From Bacteroidales bacterium (GTDB taxonomy: Bacteria > Bacteroidota > Bacteroidia > Bacteroidales > FEN-979), in NCBI GenBank assembly GCA_023229525.1, contig JALNZC010000009.1:41301-105300 (forward strand): 64,000 nt of DNA, in the 5' to 3' direction. How positions within the stretch are numbered: position 1 is the first letter of the stretch; each line of letters begins with the position of its first letter. The position numbers were made by a program, and so were the translations under genes. The notes beneath the pieces were generated by a model. That model was not told where the DNA came from. It did not search any database and saw only the letters and a program-made list of their open reading frames with translations. Positions 53,138 through 61,679 of the stretch are shown one piece after another.

Positions 53138-54235
53138 ATGGCACTTAAATTAAGACTGGTATTTGTCCTTATGATCCTTCTGACAGGACCTTCACTATGT
53201 GCACAACAAGTATTTCAGGTGATAAAGGCAAACTCAAAAATCGTCGATATTAAAGATGGTACAATCTTTAAAAAAGGGAACTGGACAATTGTCCCGGAAG
53301 CAAAGCCTGATGTGTATAAAACATCAAGCGAAAGAGTTACATTTTATACCGACCTGGATTCAATTTCATTTAAAGTAAAACCCAAACATGAATATAATTT
53401 CATTATCCTGCTTAATGGGAAAGACTCTGCTTTTACGCAAATTAAATATGAGAAGGCGATCAATCTATCAAGCAATCTGGACATTTTAAAAAAGGCATCC
53501 AGATATAATTTCGATGACAAGAGAGAAATAACAAAATTCACTTACAAACCGGCCAGTGATACCGGCTTAATGAAAATAAGGAATGATTTTAAGCTGGATT
53601 CGATCGTAGGTACGGGTAATGAGGTTTCTCAAATATTGAATTTGCTTCACTGGGTGCATAATACATTTCCACATGACGGTACAAAGGATGCTCCAAAATA
53701 TACCACTATCCATAATCTGATGAATATCTGCATAAGCGATCACAAGACCTTGGATTGCGGCACACTGGCCACATTACTCAATAATTGTTATCTGGCGCTT
53801 GGATTTAAATCCCGACGGGTAGTTTGCTTGCCGAAAGATTCAACTGATTTTGATTGTCATTCAATAAATACGGTCTATTCAAATACCCTGAACAAATGGT
53901 TGTGGATCGACCCGACAAATGACGCATATGTAATGAATGAGAAAGGGGAACTGTTAAGTATAGCAGAAGTAAGAAAGAGATTGATTGAAAGCAAACCATT
54001 AATATTGAATCCAGAAGCAAACTGGAACCATCGGATGTCGATAACAAAAGAAGGATATCTTTACAGTTATATGGCAAAGAACCTCTATGCTATTCTGTGT
54101 TTTGTAACCGGCGGTGGAGAGAGTCAAAGTAACTTGCTGTTGCCTGTCGAATATAAAGGAATTATCCCCAGAGTAAAAATGAGTAAGCCAAAATGCACTA
54201 ACAACCCGGATGTATTTTGGGTGAAACCTGATTAA
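53138..54235 (+). CDS. Exported transglutaminase-like protein
   Basis: A 365-residue protein with a signal peptide (1-22). The transglutaminase-core triad is visible: C207 (DHKTLDCGTLATLLNNCY), H241 (FDCHSINTVYSN) and D258 (KWLWIDPTNDAYV). The N-terminal 130 residues are beta-rich. Bacterial proteins of this group act as peptidases or amidases rather than cross-linkers, usually in the envelope. The substrate is unknown. It is convergent with the following hydrolase gene (13 bases between). Confidence 0.85.
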   Translation: MALKLRLVFVLMILLTGPSLCAQQVFQVIKANSKIVDIKDGTIFKKGNWTIVPEAKPDVYKTSSERVTFYTDLDSISFKVKPKHEYNFIILLNGKDSAFTQIKYEKAINLSSNLDILKKASRYNFDDKREITKFTYKPASDTGLMKIRNDFKLDSIVGTGNEVSQILNLLHWVHNTFPHDGTKDAPKYTTIHNLMNICISDHKTLDCGTLATLLNNCYLALGFKSRRVVCLPKDSTDFDCHSINTVYSNTLNKWLWIDPTNDAYVMNEKGELLSIAEVRKRLIESKPLILNPEANWNHRMSITKEGYLYSYMAKNLYAILCFVTGGGESQSNLLLPVEYKGIIPRVKMSKPKCTNNPDVFWVKPD

Positions 54236-54248
54236 CAAAGTAGGCCTT

Positions 54249-55400
54249 TCAATCATCATTTTTCAATCGTTTATCATGGGTCAAAAACCAATCATATAAC
54301 TCCTGTTTCGGATATACCAGCCAATCCATCCAATGACCTGCAACGGGATCTGCCGTGAATTTCAAGTCCATATTTCTCCCCACCAATCTGTTAATCATCC
54401 ATTCAGTATCCTCAAATTGCACCACTTTATCTATTTTGCCATGAAAAGCCCAGACCGGGACATCAATTAGTTTATCAGTATTTTGCGTTATATAATCAAT
54501 ATGACGCGTAAATCCACTTATAGGAGCAATAGCTGCAAATTTCTCCGGATATTTTATCGCCAGATACCATGTTCCTTCCCCTCCTAAACTCACTCCTGTC
54601 AGATAAACCTTATTTGTATCCACCCTGTATTTTGTTGTTACCTCTCTGTAAAAATTTTCAAACCAGTTATCGGTAGACCATCTTCGGTGAACCGGACATT
54701 GAGGTGCAACAATAATAAAGGGGAATTCCCGCCCCCTCCAGATCTGGTCAGGGATTCCACAACAATAAAGTTTAATTGAATCTGTGCCTCTGCTTGAACC
54801 TCCATGCAAATAAATTATCAATGGCCATTTTTTTATTGTGTCGGCATTATATTCTTTGGGGGTATAAGAAATGTAATGGTAATTTGTATTTATTGGATTT
54901 TGATTTAATCCATGACTGAAAGTCAATTCGCTTTCAACCGTACCCGAAGTATCCCAATAGGTTGTATTCCCATGTTCCTGCCCGTTTAAATAAGTTTGGA
55001 CCGACTCTCTTTGTCCATTCACATACCAGTATTCATGAAGGCCATGGCTTAATCCGTGCAAATAATTTGTTTTGCTCCTGATCCGGTCGTTTTCATACCA
55101 CACTTTAAATTCTCCTTCCCTGGGATTTGACCAATAATTACACATCATGCTTTCTTCTTTAATACTCTTATCAAAAGAACGATAGGTTCCTTCCATCTGG
55201 ATCTGAGCATTCGGATAGTAATCCCTTACATGATATAAACCAGCGGTAGAATCGAATTGAATAATTCGCTTGTAAATTATCGTATCATGTTTAGAAACCG
55301 GCATTTGCAAATAAAATGTATCAGCTTTCTGAGCATAGGAATACACCGTGAACAGGAACATGAGTATGAATGCCGGTAGTTTGCTGTTTTGGGTCTTCAT
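54249..55400 (-). CDS. Exported alpha/beta hydrolase with MORN/YwqK-type repeats
   Basis: A 383-residue protein: signal peptide 1-24; MORN/YwqK-like repeats about 60-165 (HGLSHGLHEYWYVNGQRES, NGQEHGNTTYWDTSGTVES); dienelactone-hydrolase/PHB-depolymerase-like alpha/beta domain about 185-380 with nucleophile S271 (VYLTGVSLGGEGTWYLAIKY), D324 (AFHGKIDKVVQFED) and H356 (DPVAGHWMDW). An esterase on the cell exterior is expected. The joining of a MORN-type repeat to this esterase is unusual to me. Confidence 0.85.
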   Translation of the reverse strand: MKTQNSKLPAFILMFLFTVYSYAQKADTFYLQMPVSKHDTIIYKRIIQFDSTAGLYHVRDYYPNAQIQMEGTYRSFDKSIKEESMMCNYWSNPREGEFKVWYENDRIRSKTNYLHGLSHGLHEYWYVNGQRESVQTYLNGQEHGNTTYWDTSGTVESELTFSHGLNQNPINTNYHYISYTPKEYNADTIKKWPLIIYLHGGSSRGTDSIKLYCCGIPDQIWRGREFPFIIVAPQCPVHRRWSTDNWFENFYREVTTKYRVDTNKVYLTGVSLGGEGTWYLAIKYPEKFAAIAPISGFTRHIDYITQNTDKLIDVPVWAFHGKIDKVVQFEDTEWMINRLVGRNMDLKFTADPVAGHWMDWLVYPKQELYDWFLTHDKRLKNDD

Positions 55401-55458
55401 TTAAATGTTGCTAATCATTGATGTGGATGCTCACATTTGTACCCTTGTGCCTTATTAT

Positions 55459-55740
55459 CTAAACCACTATAACAACGTTTCCTTTTTTATGACCTTCTTC
55501 AACATATTCATGGGCAAAAGGTAATTCTTCCATTGAATATTGCCTGTCAATTATGGTTTTTAAGTATCCTGCTTCAATAAGTGATTTAGCTGTGCTTAAT
55601 CCATCCGATTTATTTAACGACATGGCAAAAATCACTTTCCTTTTTTTACAGAATCTTGTCAATAAAGATAAAACAAGCATGTTAAACGTCATCAATGTTA
55701 CAACATATTTTCCTCCGGTTTTTTCATTGCGGGGCTTTTA
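55459..55740 (-). pseudogene. C-terminal fragment of a zinc-binding alcohol dehydrogenase
   Basis: The end SLIEAGYLKTIIDRQYSMEE then LPFAHEYVEEGHKKGNVVIV is the standard C-terminus of MDR/quinone-oxidoreductase-type proteins. Upstream in frame it reads EKTGGKYVVTLMTFNMLVLS and is closed by a stop near 55745. The catalytic and nucleotide-binding parts are missing. Confidence 0.7.
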
Positions 55741-55879
55741 TGCTGAATCCTGCACAAATGAAATAAGAATAATTGGCAAAGTCGACCTGTTACAGGTTAA
55801 AGGACCATTTTCAGATAAAGACTGGATGAGCCTGAACCAGCGGCGGAGAAAAGGCGCCCGCGGTTGCGGATCTCCTCCC

Positions 55880-55982
55880 TGCCCCCCACTTCGTCATCAT
55901 TGACAAGAGATTGCTATTTGTTGAAAGCAACCCTGAGACCGGCAAACCATGGCAGGAGGTTAAAACCTCGCTTCAAAAATGA
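55880..55982 (+). pseudogene. Short coding scrap, perhaps addiction-module component end
   Basis: The plus strand reads PHFVIIDKRLLFVESNPETG then KPWQEVKTSLQK and stop at 55982, without a start codon. The ending resembles the tail of small 'putative addiction module component' antitoxins (LDERLxxxxxNPxxGxxWEEV). The rest of 55741-56033 shows nothing else convincing. Confidence 0.35.
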
Positions 55983-56033
55983 AATATAGTTGGTCAGGTT
56001 CAAACGGCATCAGGTGGTCAGCAATTCCGGTTT

Positions 56034-57047
56034 TTACAGTGTTTTCTTATTTAAAAATATACTGGCCCGGTTTGCTGCATTTTGCCTGATATTGTAATAG
56101 TAAAAAGGATAATCAAAGCTGTGGTAAACCCCTTTGGGGAACCCGCTGAGTGAGTCAATAATGGCTATTTTGGCTTCATCGGCTGAGGTGCAGACCAATA
56201 CGCCCTTTGTTGTATCAACCCGGGCATCAGCGTATTGCGGTATTTTCCCCCATACCCCGTTGTTATCCGGAAAGAGTGACCCAAGGCCTTGTGTCGTTTC
56301 TGCCAGGGTCTCATCCCTGGTCCATGTGATCGGATTGATCACAAGTCCAACTTCACCATAAATTACAGGATTCACACCCGTAAAATCAGCTGCTTCGGTA
56401 TTATATGAAATGATCACACCGGTGTCGTCGGGGCCGGTGGCAAATTTCAGATGGGGATTCGACTGGAGGAAGGCTTTTGAAACCGGACCGCCGATGACAT
56501 AGGCTGCGATCATCCTGGCATAAACCTTTGGATTGGCTTTCAGGTATCCCGACAGGAGATTGCAAACGATATTGGCTCCCTGTGAATGTCCGGCCAGTAT
56601 AAACGGGCGTCCCTGGTTGAAGTGCCTGATATAGTAATCGAAGGCCGCTGTTGCATCCGATGTGGGAATGCCTGCGATAACATTCAAACGGTTCACAGGC
56701 GATGAGTTATTCTGGCGGTAGTAAGGCGAAAAAACATTGGCGGACGTGTCAAAAGCCGTGGCCTGCCGGTTAAAAGCCTGTACCGCCCCTGCCATCATGA
56801 GGGAATCGTCAATCGCGCAAATCATGGGTACTGAATTATCCTTTGTCCAGGAAGTCGTCGGGTACAGGTAAAAGACATCTGTTTTGTAAATGGTCGCCGG
56901 CAACGACAGCCAATGCGTGGCTTGGGAATAATCAACCGATGTTGAAACGGTGTACAAATTGTCACTTTTCTTGCAACCACCGATACTAATTCCAATAGCT
57001 ACCAACAGGATTACCGGGTAAATCAAGGTTCTGATATCTCTTTTCAT
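56034..57047 (-). CDS. DUF3089 alpha/beta hydrolase lipoprotein
   Basis: Start at 57047 (MKRDIRTLIYPVILLVAIGI, then GGC lipobox, C25). DUF3089 features: TDVFYLYPTTSW near the N-terminus, FSPYYRQN, and the nucleophile elbow FILAGHSQGANIV (S155). The family is built like a lipase/esterase. The enzyme is probably attached to the outer membrane or exposed to the periplasm. Substrate unknown. Confidence 0.87.
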   Translation of the reverse strand: MKRDIRTLIYPVILLVAIGISIGGCKKSDNLYTVSTSVDYSQATHWLSLPATIYKTDVFYLYPTTSWTKDNSVPMICAIDDSLMMAGAVQAFNRQATAFDTSANVFSPYYRQNNSSPVNRLNVIAGIPTSDATAAFDYYIRHFNQGRPFILAGHSQGANIVCNLLSGYLKANPKVYARMIAAYVIGGPVSKAFLQSNPHLKFATGPDDTGVIISYNTEAADFTGVNPVIYGEVGLVINPITWTRDETLAETTQGLGSLFPDNNGVWGKIPQYADARVDTTKGVLVCTSADEAKIAIIDSLSGFPKGVYHSFDYPFYYYNIRQNAANRASIFLNKKTL

Positions 57048-57088
57048 GTTAGCTGTTTTTTTGATGAACAACGTTCCCTTTACAATAT

Positions 57089-57121
57089 GAAAGATAAATC
57101 GTCTCTCTTTTCAAATACAAA
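57089..57121 (-). promoter_or_regulatory. Predicted promoter of the DUF3089 gene
   Basis: On the minus strand TTTG (57121-57118), 21 bases, then TATCTTTC (57096-57089; seven of eight to TAnnTTTG), 42 bases before the start codon. Confidence 0.4.
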
Positions 57122-57185
57122 CAAACTTATGAAAAGTTTGAACAGAAAGTTCAAATGATATTTTTAATTTACCCCCGAAATGCAT

Positions 57186-58622
57186 CTACCGTTCCAGCAT
57201 TCCCACTTTTTCGCGGAGAATCTCAAGGGTGAGCCGGATCGTTTTCAGGTGGGTCCTGAACGAAAGAATAGCTAGGCGCAGGGTAACCTTTCCATCGAGA
57301 ATGGTAGAGGAAATGAACACCCTTCCGTCTTTCATCACTTCTTCGGCCAGCCTTTTATTGAAGTCATCGGCCTTGCCGGTTTTCGGGATCCAGCGGTAGG
57401 TCACCACCGACAATTCAGGTTCGCATGTGGTTTCGAAGCCCAGCTTTTTAATTTCGCGGTAGAAATATTTCGCAAGCAAAAGTTTTTCTTCAAGGGCTGC
57501 GATGAAAGGCTTTGTCCCGAGAAGCTTCAACGGCAGCCAGAACCTCAGTCCCCTGAAATGCTTGGTAAGTTCCGGCGAAAGATCCGACGGGGAGATCTCC
57601 TCATTCTCTCCTTGGGCGTCCTGCAGATAGGCAGCCAGGTAATAATGTGAATTTCTCAGGCTGTTCATGTCTTTCACAATGACCGCGCCCAGTCCGTACG
57701 GAAGGAACAGTCCTTTGTGCGGATCTATGCAAACGGAATCGGCTTTTTCTATGCCGCCCAGTTTTATGTTCCCTTCTGCAGTCATGATGAAGAAGCCCCC
57801 GTAAGCGGCATCCACATGAAACCACAAACCGTTCGCCCGGGCAATATCCCCAATCCTTTCGAGGGGATCCACAGCGCCAACGTCGGTAGTTCCGGCCGAA
57901 GCCACGACAAGAAAAGGATTAAGCCCATTTTCTTTATCACTGCGGATGGCAGATTCCAGTTCGCCGGCATCGATCCTGTATGCGGAATCCAGCGGGACAT
58001 ACCTCAGGATACATTCTTTAAGGCCGGCAATGCGGATAGCCTTCTGAACCGAGTGATGCGTCTGTTGCGAAAGATAGATCACCGATTTCCGGATGTTGTC
58101 CGGCTCTATCCCTTTCGCATCCCTGGCAGTCACCACAGCGATGAGGTTTGCGATGCTGCCGCCCGACGTCAGGTTACCTGCTGCAGTTTCGGGAAAACCC
58201 AGGATTCCGGCGAGCCAGTCAATCATCATGTTTTCCATACGCACGGCTCCGGGCGAGCCGAAAAACAAAGCCGCCAGCCTGTTCGTCACATCGGCCAGGT
58301 AATCCCCCAGGGCTGAGTAATATATTCCTCCCCCCGGGATGAAACCCAGGTAACCTCCCGATGCGGGATTCAGTCCGTGAGAATCCACGTTACACTTCAA
58401 CAGATCCAGAACCTGGTCTATGGTAAGCGGTTCCTCCGAAACCGGGGAATCAAGAAGCCTTATCCCTTTCTCCTCAGTGTAGTCGTAGGCCTTTAATGTT
58501 TCTATACGGTTTAAAAAGTCCTCGCCGTATGCAATGACTTTGTCCCGGGTTTTCTTTCGTTTGCCAGCCGCGGGTTCAAGTGCCCGCGCGGCCTTTTCGA
58601 GCTGCTGTAGTTTTCGTATCAT
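57186..58622 (-). CDS. PLP-dependent group II amino-acid decarboxylase-like enzyme
   Basis: A 478-residue protein of the aromatic-amino-acid/glutamate decarboxylase group. K303 in DSVCIDPHKGLFLPYG is the lysine that binds pyridoxal phosphate; D271 in LWFHVDAAYGGFFIM and H189 in QQTHHSVQKA are the cofactor-stacking and binding residues; LTSGGSIANLIAV and SAGTTDVGAVD complete the pattern. It would release CO2 from an amino acid to give an amine. The length is normal and the gene intact. The exact substrate cannot be told. Confidence 0.9.
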   Translation of the reverse strand: MIRKLQQLEKAARALEPAAGKRKKTRDKVIAYGEDFLNRIETLKAYDYTEEKGIRLLDSPVSEEPLTIDQVLDLLKCNVDSHGLNPASGGYLGFIPGGGIYYSALGDYLADVTNRLAALFFGSPGAVRMENMMIDWLAGILGFPETAAGNLTSGGSIANLIAVVTARDAKGIEPDNIRKSVIYLSQQTHHSVQKAIRIAGLKECILRYVPLDSAYRIDAGELESAIRSDKENGLNPFLVVASAGTTDVGAVDPLERIGDIARANGLWFHVDAAYGGFFIMTAEGNIKLGGIEKADSVCIDPHKGLFLPYGLGAVIVKDMNSLRNSHYYLAAYLQDAQGENEEISPSDLSPELTKHFRGLRFWLPLKLLGTKPFIAALEEKLLLAKYFYREIKKLGFETTCEPELSVVTYRWIPKTGKADDFNKRLAEEVMKDGRVFISSTILDGKVTLRLAILSFRTHLKTIRLTLEILREKVGMLER

Positions 58623-58715
58623 AATATCTTTACCACTGAAAACAATTCACTTGCAAATTGAAAATCCAATCTGCAATTTGTCCATATTTATTTAACTTGA
58701 GAAATATCAGCGGAA

Positions 58716-60134
58716 TCATTTTACTGCCGTTTTAAAGTCCAGGTAATAAGATCTGTCGAGGGGGTAATTGTTCTCACCCCTGAAGAACCTCGAAGGGATG
58801 CAAAGTGAATAGGTGCATCCGGGTTTCAGGGCTACAGGAAAGGACCATTGTGTATGGGTTTCCCGGTTCCATGTTGATTTCTTCCCTTTGGCGAATTCAG
58901 GGAAATACTCCTTCCCCTTCTTACCGTATGCCAGTCCTTTATAAGCTGTAGACATCGGCTTGTCGAAAGTAGCAGTGATCTCAGGGGTATCGGGATCCAC
59001 TTTTTTCGAATTGCTTATAATGCTTATGGATATGATCTTCGGGCATGAGGCTTTAAAATCAACTTCAAGCTGCCTGGCCGACAAACTGTTCACAAGGCCG
59101 ACAATCCGGGGCATGAAATCCTGGAGCGCAGGATATTTTTTACGGTCATTCTCATAGGCCGAAAGCAGGTTCACCAACCTGTCGATCCACAGGAAGCCGT
59201 TGGCCATCTCCTCAGTGATCCCGTTTTTTAAAGAATTTTCATCAGCCCCGTTCCTCTGGGAATACCTTATCACGCAAGCCCTCACAAGGATCTCGTAATC
59301 CATGGTCCGTGCCTGGGCATATGCCTGCGATTCCATGTTACTCTTAACTGTCCTGAATATCTTCTCCGAAGCATTCTTCATGGCAGGATAGCTGGCATCG
59401 ATGAGGGGATTGCAAAAGGAGTGGTTGTACTCGTGGACCACGGTGGAAACCACGTTTGCCTGGTATGAAGGAGCGCCGGCCAAATCCGCCATACAGCTGC
59501 CCATGACAGCATAGAGTTCTTCCCGGCCGCCGCTTAGTTTCACCTTGATCCCGTAATTCCCTCCCCCGTTGGGTATGCTAAGGATCAGGTGAAAGTTGCC
59601 TTTTGGACTGATCCCGTAAAATTTCTCAAACCAGCCGAAATCGACCTTATCGAGGTATGCCGAAAATCTTTCTTCCGCAGTTTGATATAAAGCCCTGTGG
59701 GAGGTATAGAAATCTTTGAATTTAGTGGCAGCATAGAACTGGTTCAGAAGCCCTGTAAACTGTAATACATTCTCCTGTCCCCATCGTTTGTCTATACTTT
59801 GAGGCAGGATCCCGGCGCGCAGCCTTACCGAGTCGGTGATCTCGATATTTACCGCCAGTGACATGACTGCATCAAAGTTCACCCCCCTGGTCTTCCCCAT
59901 CTTCACTGCAAACTTCACGGCTGCATGTTCCTTATAAGGCTTAAAAAATGTATCCATTTCCTCTGCATAGGAAGGGATATTGTTGTTCACATATTCAGGT
60001 GCGCCCGCCAGCCTGAAAACTATGCTCAACAGTTCAGTGCGTTCCTCGACCCGGGGAGTGACCTTTAATTCCCCGGAGAAGGCGGAAATAAAGGCGAAGC
60101 TCAATGCAACAGACAGTACGTGTGTTTTCATCAT
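58716..60134 (-). CDS. DUF4932 exported putative metallopeptidase with C-terminal Ig-like domain
   Basis: A 472-residue protein with a signal peptide (1-20). The central domain carries H234-E235-x-x-H238 (VVSTVVHEYNHSFCNPLID), a zinc-metallopeptidase motif, and resembles DUF4932 (VKFAVKMGKTRGVNFDAVMS, FYGISPKGNFHLILSIPNGG). The last 100 residues form a Big_5-like Ig domain (DTPEITATFDKPMSTAY, LKPGCTYSLCIPSRFF, YYLDFKT). An envelope or secreted peptidase is likely. The start may be either of two adjacent ATG codons. Confidence 0.85.
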   Translation of the reverse strand: MMKTHVLSVALSFAFISAFSGELKVTPRVEERTELLSIVFRLAGAPEYVNNNIPSYAEEMDTFFKPYKEHAAVKFAVKMGKTRGVNFDAVMSLAVNIEITDSVRLRAGILPQSIDKRWGQENVLQFTGLLNQFYAATKFKDFYTSHRALYQTAEERFSAYLDKVDFGWFEKFYGISPKGNFHLILSIPNGGGNYGIKVKLSGGREELYAVMGSCMADLAGAPSYQANVVSTVVHEYNHSFCNPLIDASYPAMKNASEKIFRTVKSNMESQAYAQARTMDYEILVRACVIRYSQRNGADENSLKNGITEEMANGFLWIDRLVNLLSAYENDRKKYPALQDFMPRIVGLVNSLSARQLEVDFKASCPKIISISIISNSKKVDPDTPEITATFDKPMSTAYKGLAYGKKGKEYFPEFAKGKKSTWNRETHTQWSFPVALKPGCTYSLCIPSRFFRGENNYPLDRSYYLDFKTAVK

Positions 60135-60313
60135 AAGGATTCTTTGATAAAGATAGTAAAATTTATCCCCGGGCAGGTGCTTCTGCGGGGAGTTTCCCCG
60201 GCAAGAACAATCAAATGTAAAAATAATCAGGTTTCAGAAAGTTCCGGGATCACAAACTGAATTATGCTCGCTGATCAAAATCGTTCCAAGGTCGGATTTT
60301 CTTATTTTTGGAT

Positions 60314-60530
60314 ATGACTACTGATGACCACCACTGCCGGAGCAGGCCTTTGCAGCTGCTGATCCTGTTGATCGTGATCGTTGCCGGACTGGCTTACCGG
60401 ACATCTCATCCTGGAATTTTCATTTTCATGGTATGATATACTGGCATATGCCGTTGGGATTTTGGCAGGAATAATCCTGGAGTACCTGATTACAGCCAAC
60501 ATCTCTAAGCCAGGTATAAACGGAAATTAA
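60314..60530 (+). pseudogene. VanZ-like gene remnant with frameshift
   Basis: The first frame reads RSRPLQLLILLIVIVAGLAY then RTSHPGIFIFMV and stops; a second frame continues EFSFSWYDILAYAVGILAGI then ILEYLITANISK to a stop at 60530. Together they resemble a short VanZ-like membrane protein (WYDILAYxxGxLxGxxL) with an internal loss or frameshift near 60415. Confidence 0.5.
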
Positions 60531-60547
60531 GAAGACAAGACACTTCC

Positions 60548-60577
60548 CATCATTTTGCCGGCTTCGGCAAAATGATG
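60548..60577. terminator. Perfect 13-bp hairpin between convergent genes
   Basis: CATCATTTTGCCG, a four-base loop, CGGCAAAATGATG. It sits between the VanZ remnant (plus) and the pRiA4b-type gene (minus), where a bidirectional terminator is expected. There is no long T-run on either side, so it is not a textbook intrinsic terminator. Confidence 0.55.
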
Positions 60578-60598
60578 ATTCTTAGTTTGACCAAATTA

Positions 60599-61225
60599 TT
60601 ATACAAGCCTTGGAGTGTACTGAGGCACATCGATCCCGAGATTGTACTCAAAAATATAACTCTTGCGCAAACCCAGTCTCTGGTTCGTCTTCTTAAGATT
60701 AAATTTCAGAGGGTCGTATGAACGGCCTGCCCAGGTTTTATATTCTTTAAACTGAGGATGAAGGGGATCAGCAATGACTTTTTTGAATTCCTCAAATCCT
60801 CCGACGCCTCCGACATCTTCGGGTGGAGCTGAATTTTCGCCGTCAAGGCAAACGGGTTTCCGGTAATTCCTTTCCTTGTCCCAAAGGATGGATTCCAGTT
60901 TGATTGTCATCTGCCAATAATCACCAGGATCATATTGATAGTTGATGGTCTGTCCTTCCTCTTTTAAAAGGTTGCATATCCTTATGGTCTTGACATCGAT
61001 CACATCCTCTTCTTCCCATAATCTAGGATCCCCGAAGTCAACACCACCTTTAATGAACAGGTACAGATGGTAATTTCTCCAATTTGTGAACATCAGCTGA
61101 ATGTAATTATGCAGTTCAAACAGGGTCGTCGAACTATCGGTCAGCAGCCTTCTCCAGATTAGCGGTTTGATTTCATCCATCGAAATGTGAAGGGTGAATA
61201 ATCTGCGTAGTATATCTTGTCTCAT
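60599..61225 (-). CDS. Plasmid pRiA4b ORF-3 family protein
   Basis: A 208-residue protein with the pattern of the pRiA4b ORF-3-like family: FTLHISMDEIKPLIWRRLLT, TLFELHNYIQLMFTNWRNYH, INYQYDPGDYWQMTIKLESI, CLDGENSAPPEDVGGVGGFE and YDPLKFNL. The fold is thought to bind nucleic acid or act with mobile elements, but the function is not established. It lies in an accessory stretch next to toxin-antitoxin genes. Confidence 0.87.
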   Translation of the reverse strand: MRQDILRRLFTLHISMDEIKPLIWRRLLTDSSTTLFELHNYIQLMFTNWRNYHLYLFIKGGVDFGDPRLWEEEDVIDVKTIRICNLLKEEGQTINYQYDPGDYWQMTIKLESILWDKERNYRKPVCLDGENSAPPEDVGGVGGFEEFKKVIADPLHPQFKEYKTWAGRSYDPLKFNLKKTNQRLGLRKSYIFEYNLGIDVPQYTPRLV

Positions 61226-61455
61226 GGTTCGAAGATAGGAAAAATTGGTAAGAAGCTTTCATGATTAATGCATTAACTTTCCTCTGTTAATAAAAGAAGG
61301 TCAATTTTTCAATTGTTTAATGTTTTTACATATCTTATTTCAAGGAGTGAATTTTGGTAAAAAGCAACACGGACACGAAGCTGATGCCCTGCTTCCTCGT
61401 TTTGCCCCCGGGAAGCTGATTGTAATCGTCCGTTTGTGAAAAAGACAACTTGAAT

Positions 61456-61504
61456 AACTATTTTTGATTAACAGTATATGTTAACTATTTTTATTATATC
61501 TTTG
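61456..61504 (+). promoter_or_regulatory. Operator/promoter region of the HigBA-type locus
   Basis: Two direct repeats AACTATTTTT (61456-61465 and 61483-61492) flank the palindrome TTAAC-N7-GTTAA (61468-61484). TATCTTTG (61497-61504), a perfect TAnnTTTG box, ends two bases before the toxin ATG. No good -33 box is seen. This is the expected place for autorepression by the antitoxin. Confidence 0.45.
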
Positions 61505-61505
61505 C

Positions 61506-61669
61506 ATGAATATTACTTTTAGTAACAGAAAGCTTGAAAAGCTGGCAAATAACCCTACCGGTTGATCTTTGAACCTCACGAATACCCTGTTCCTGAGGAT
61601 GAAAACGGCAGGTATGTCTGGTTTGAGATAAAGGGTGTTGAAATTATGGAAATAATTGATTATCATTAA
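61506..61669 (+). pseudogene. HigB/RelE-type toxin gene with internal deletion
   Basis: The start MNITFSNRKLEKLANNP is that of plasmid-maintenance HigB-like toxins; after it the frame jumps and continues YRLIFEPHEYPVPEDENGRY then VWFEIKGVEIMEIIDYH to a stop at 61669, which is the normal HigB-like ending. About 45-55 codons between are missing and the remaining parts are out of frame. The product cannot be a working toxin. The antitoxin gene starts 10 bases after the stop. Confidence 0.75.
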
Positions 61670-61679
61670 TATTTTACAG

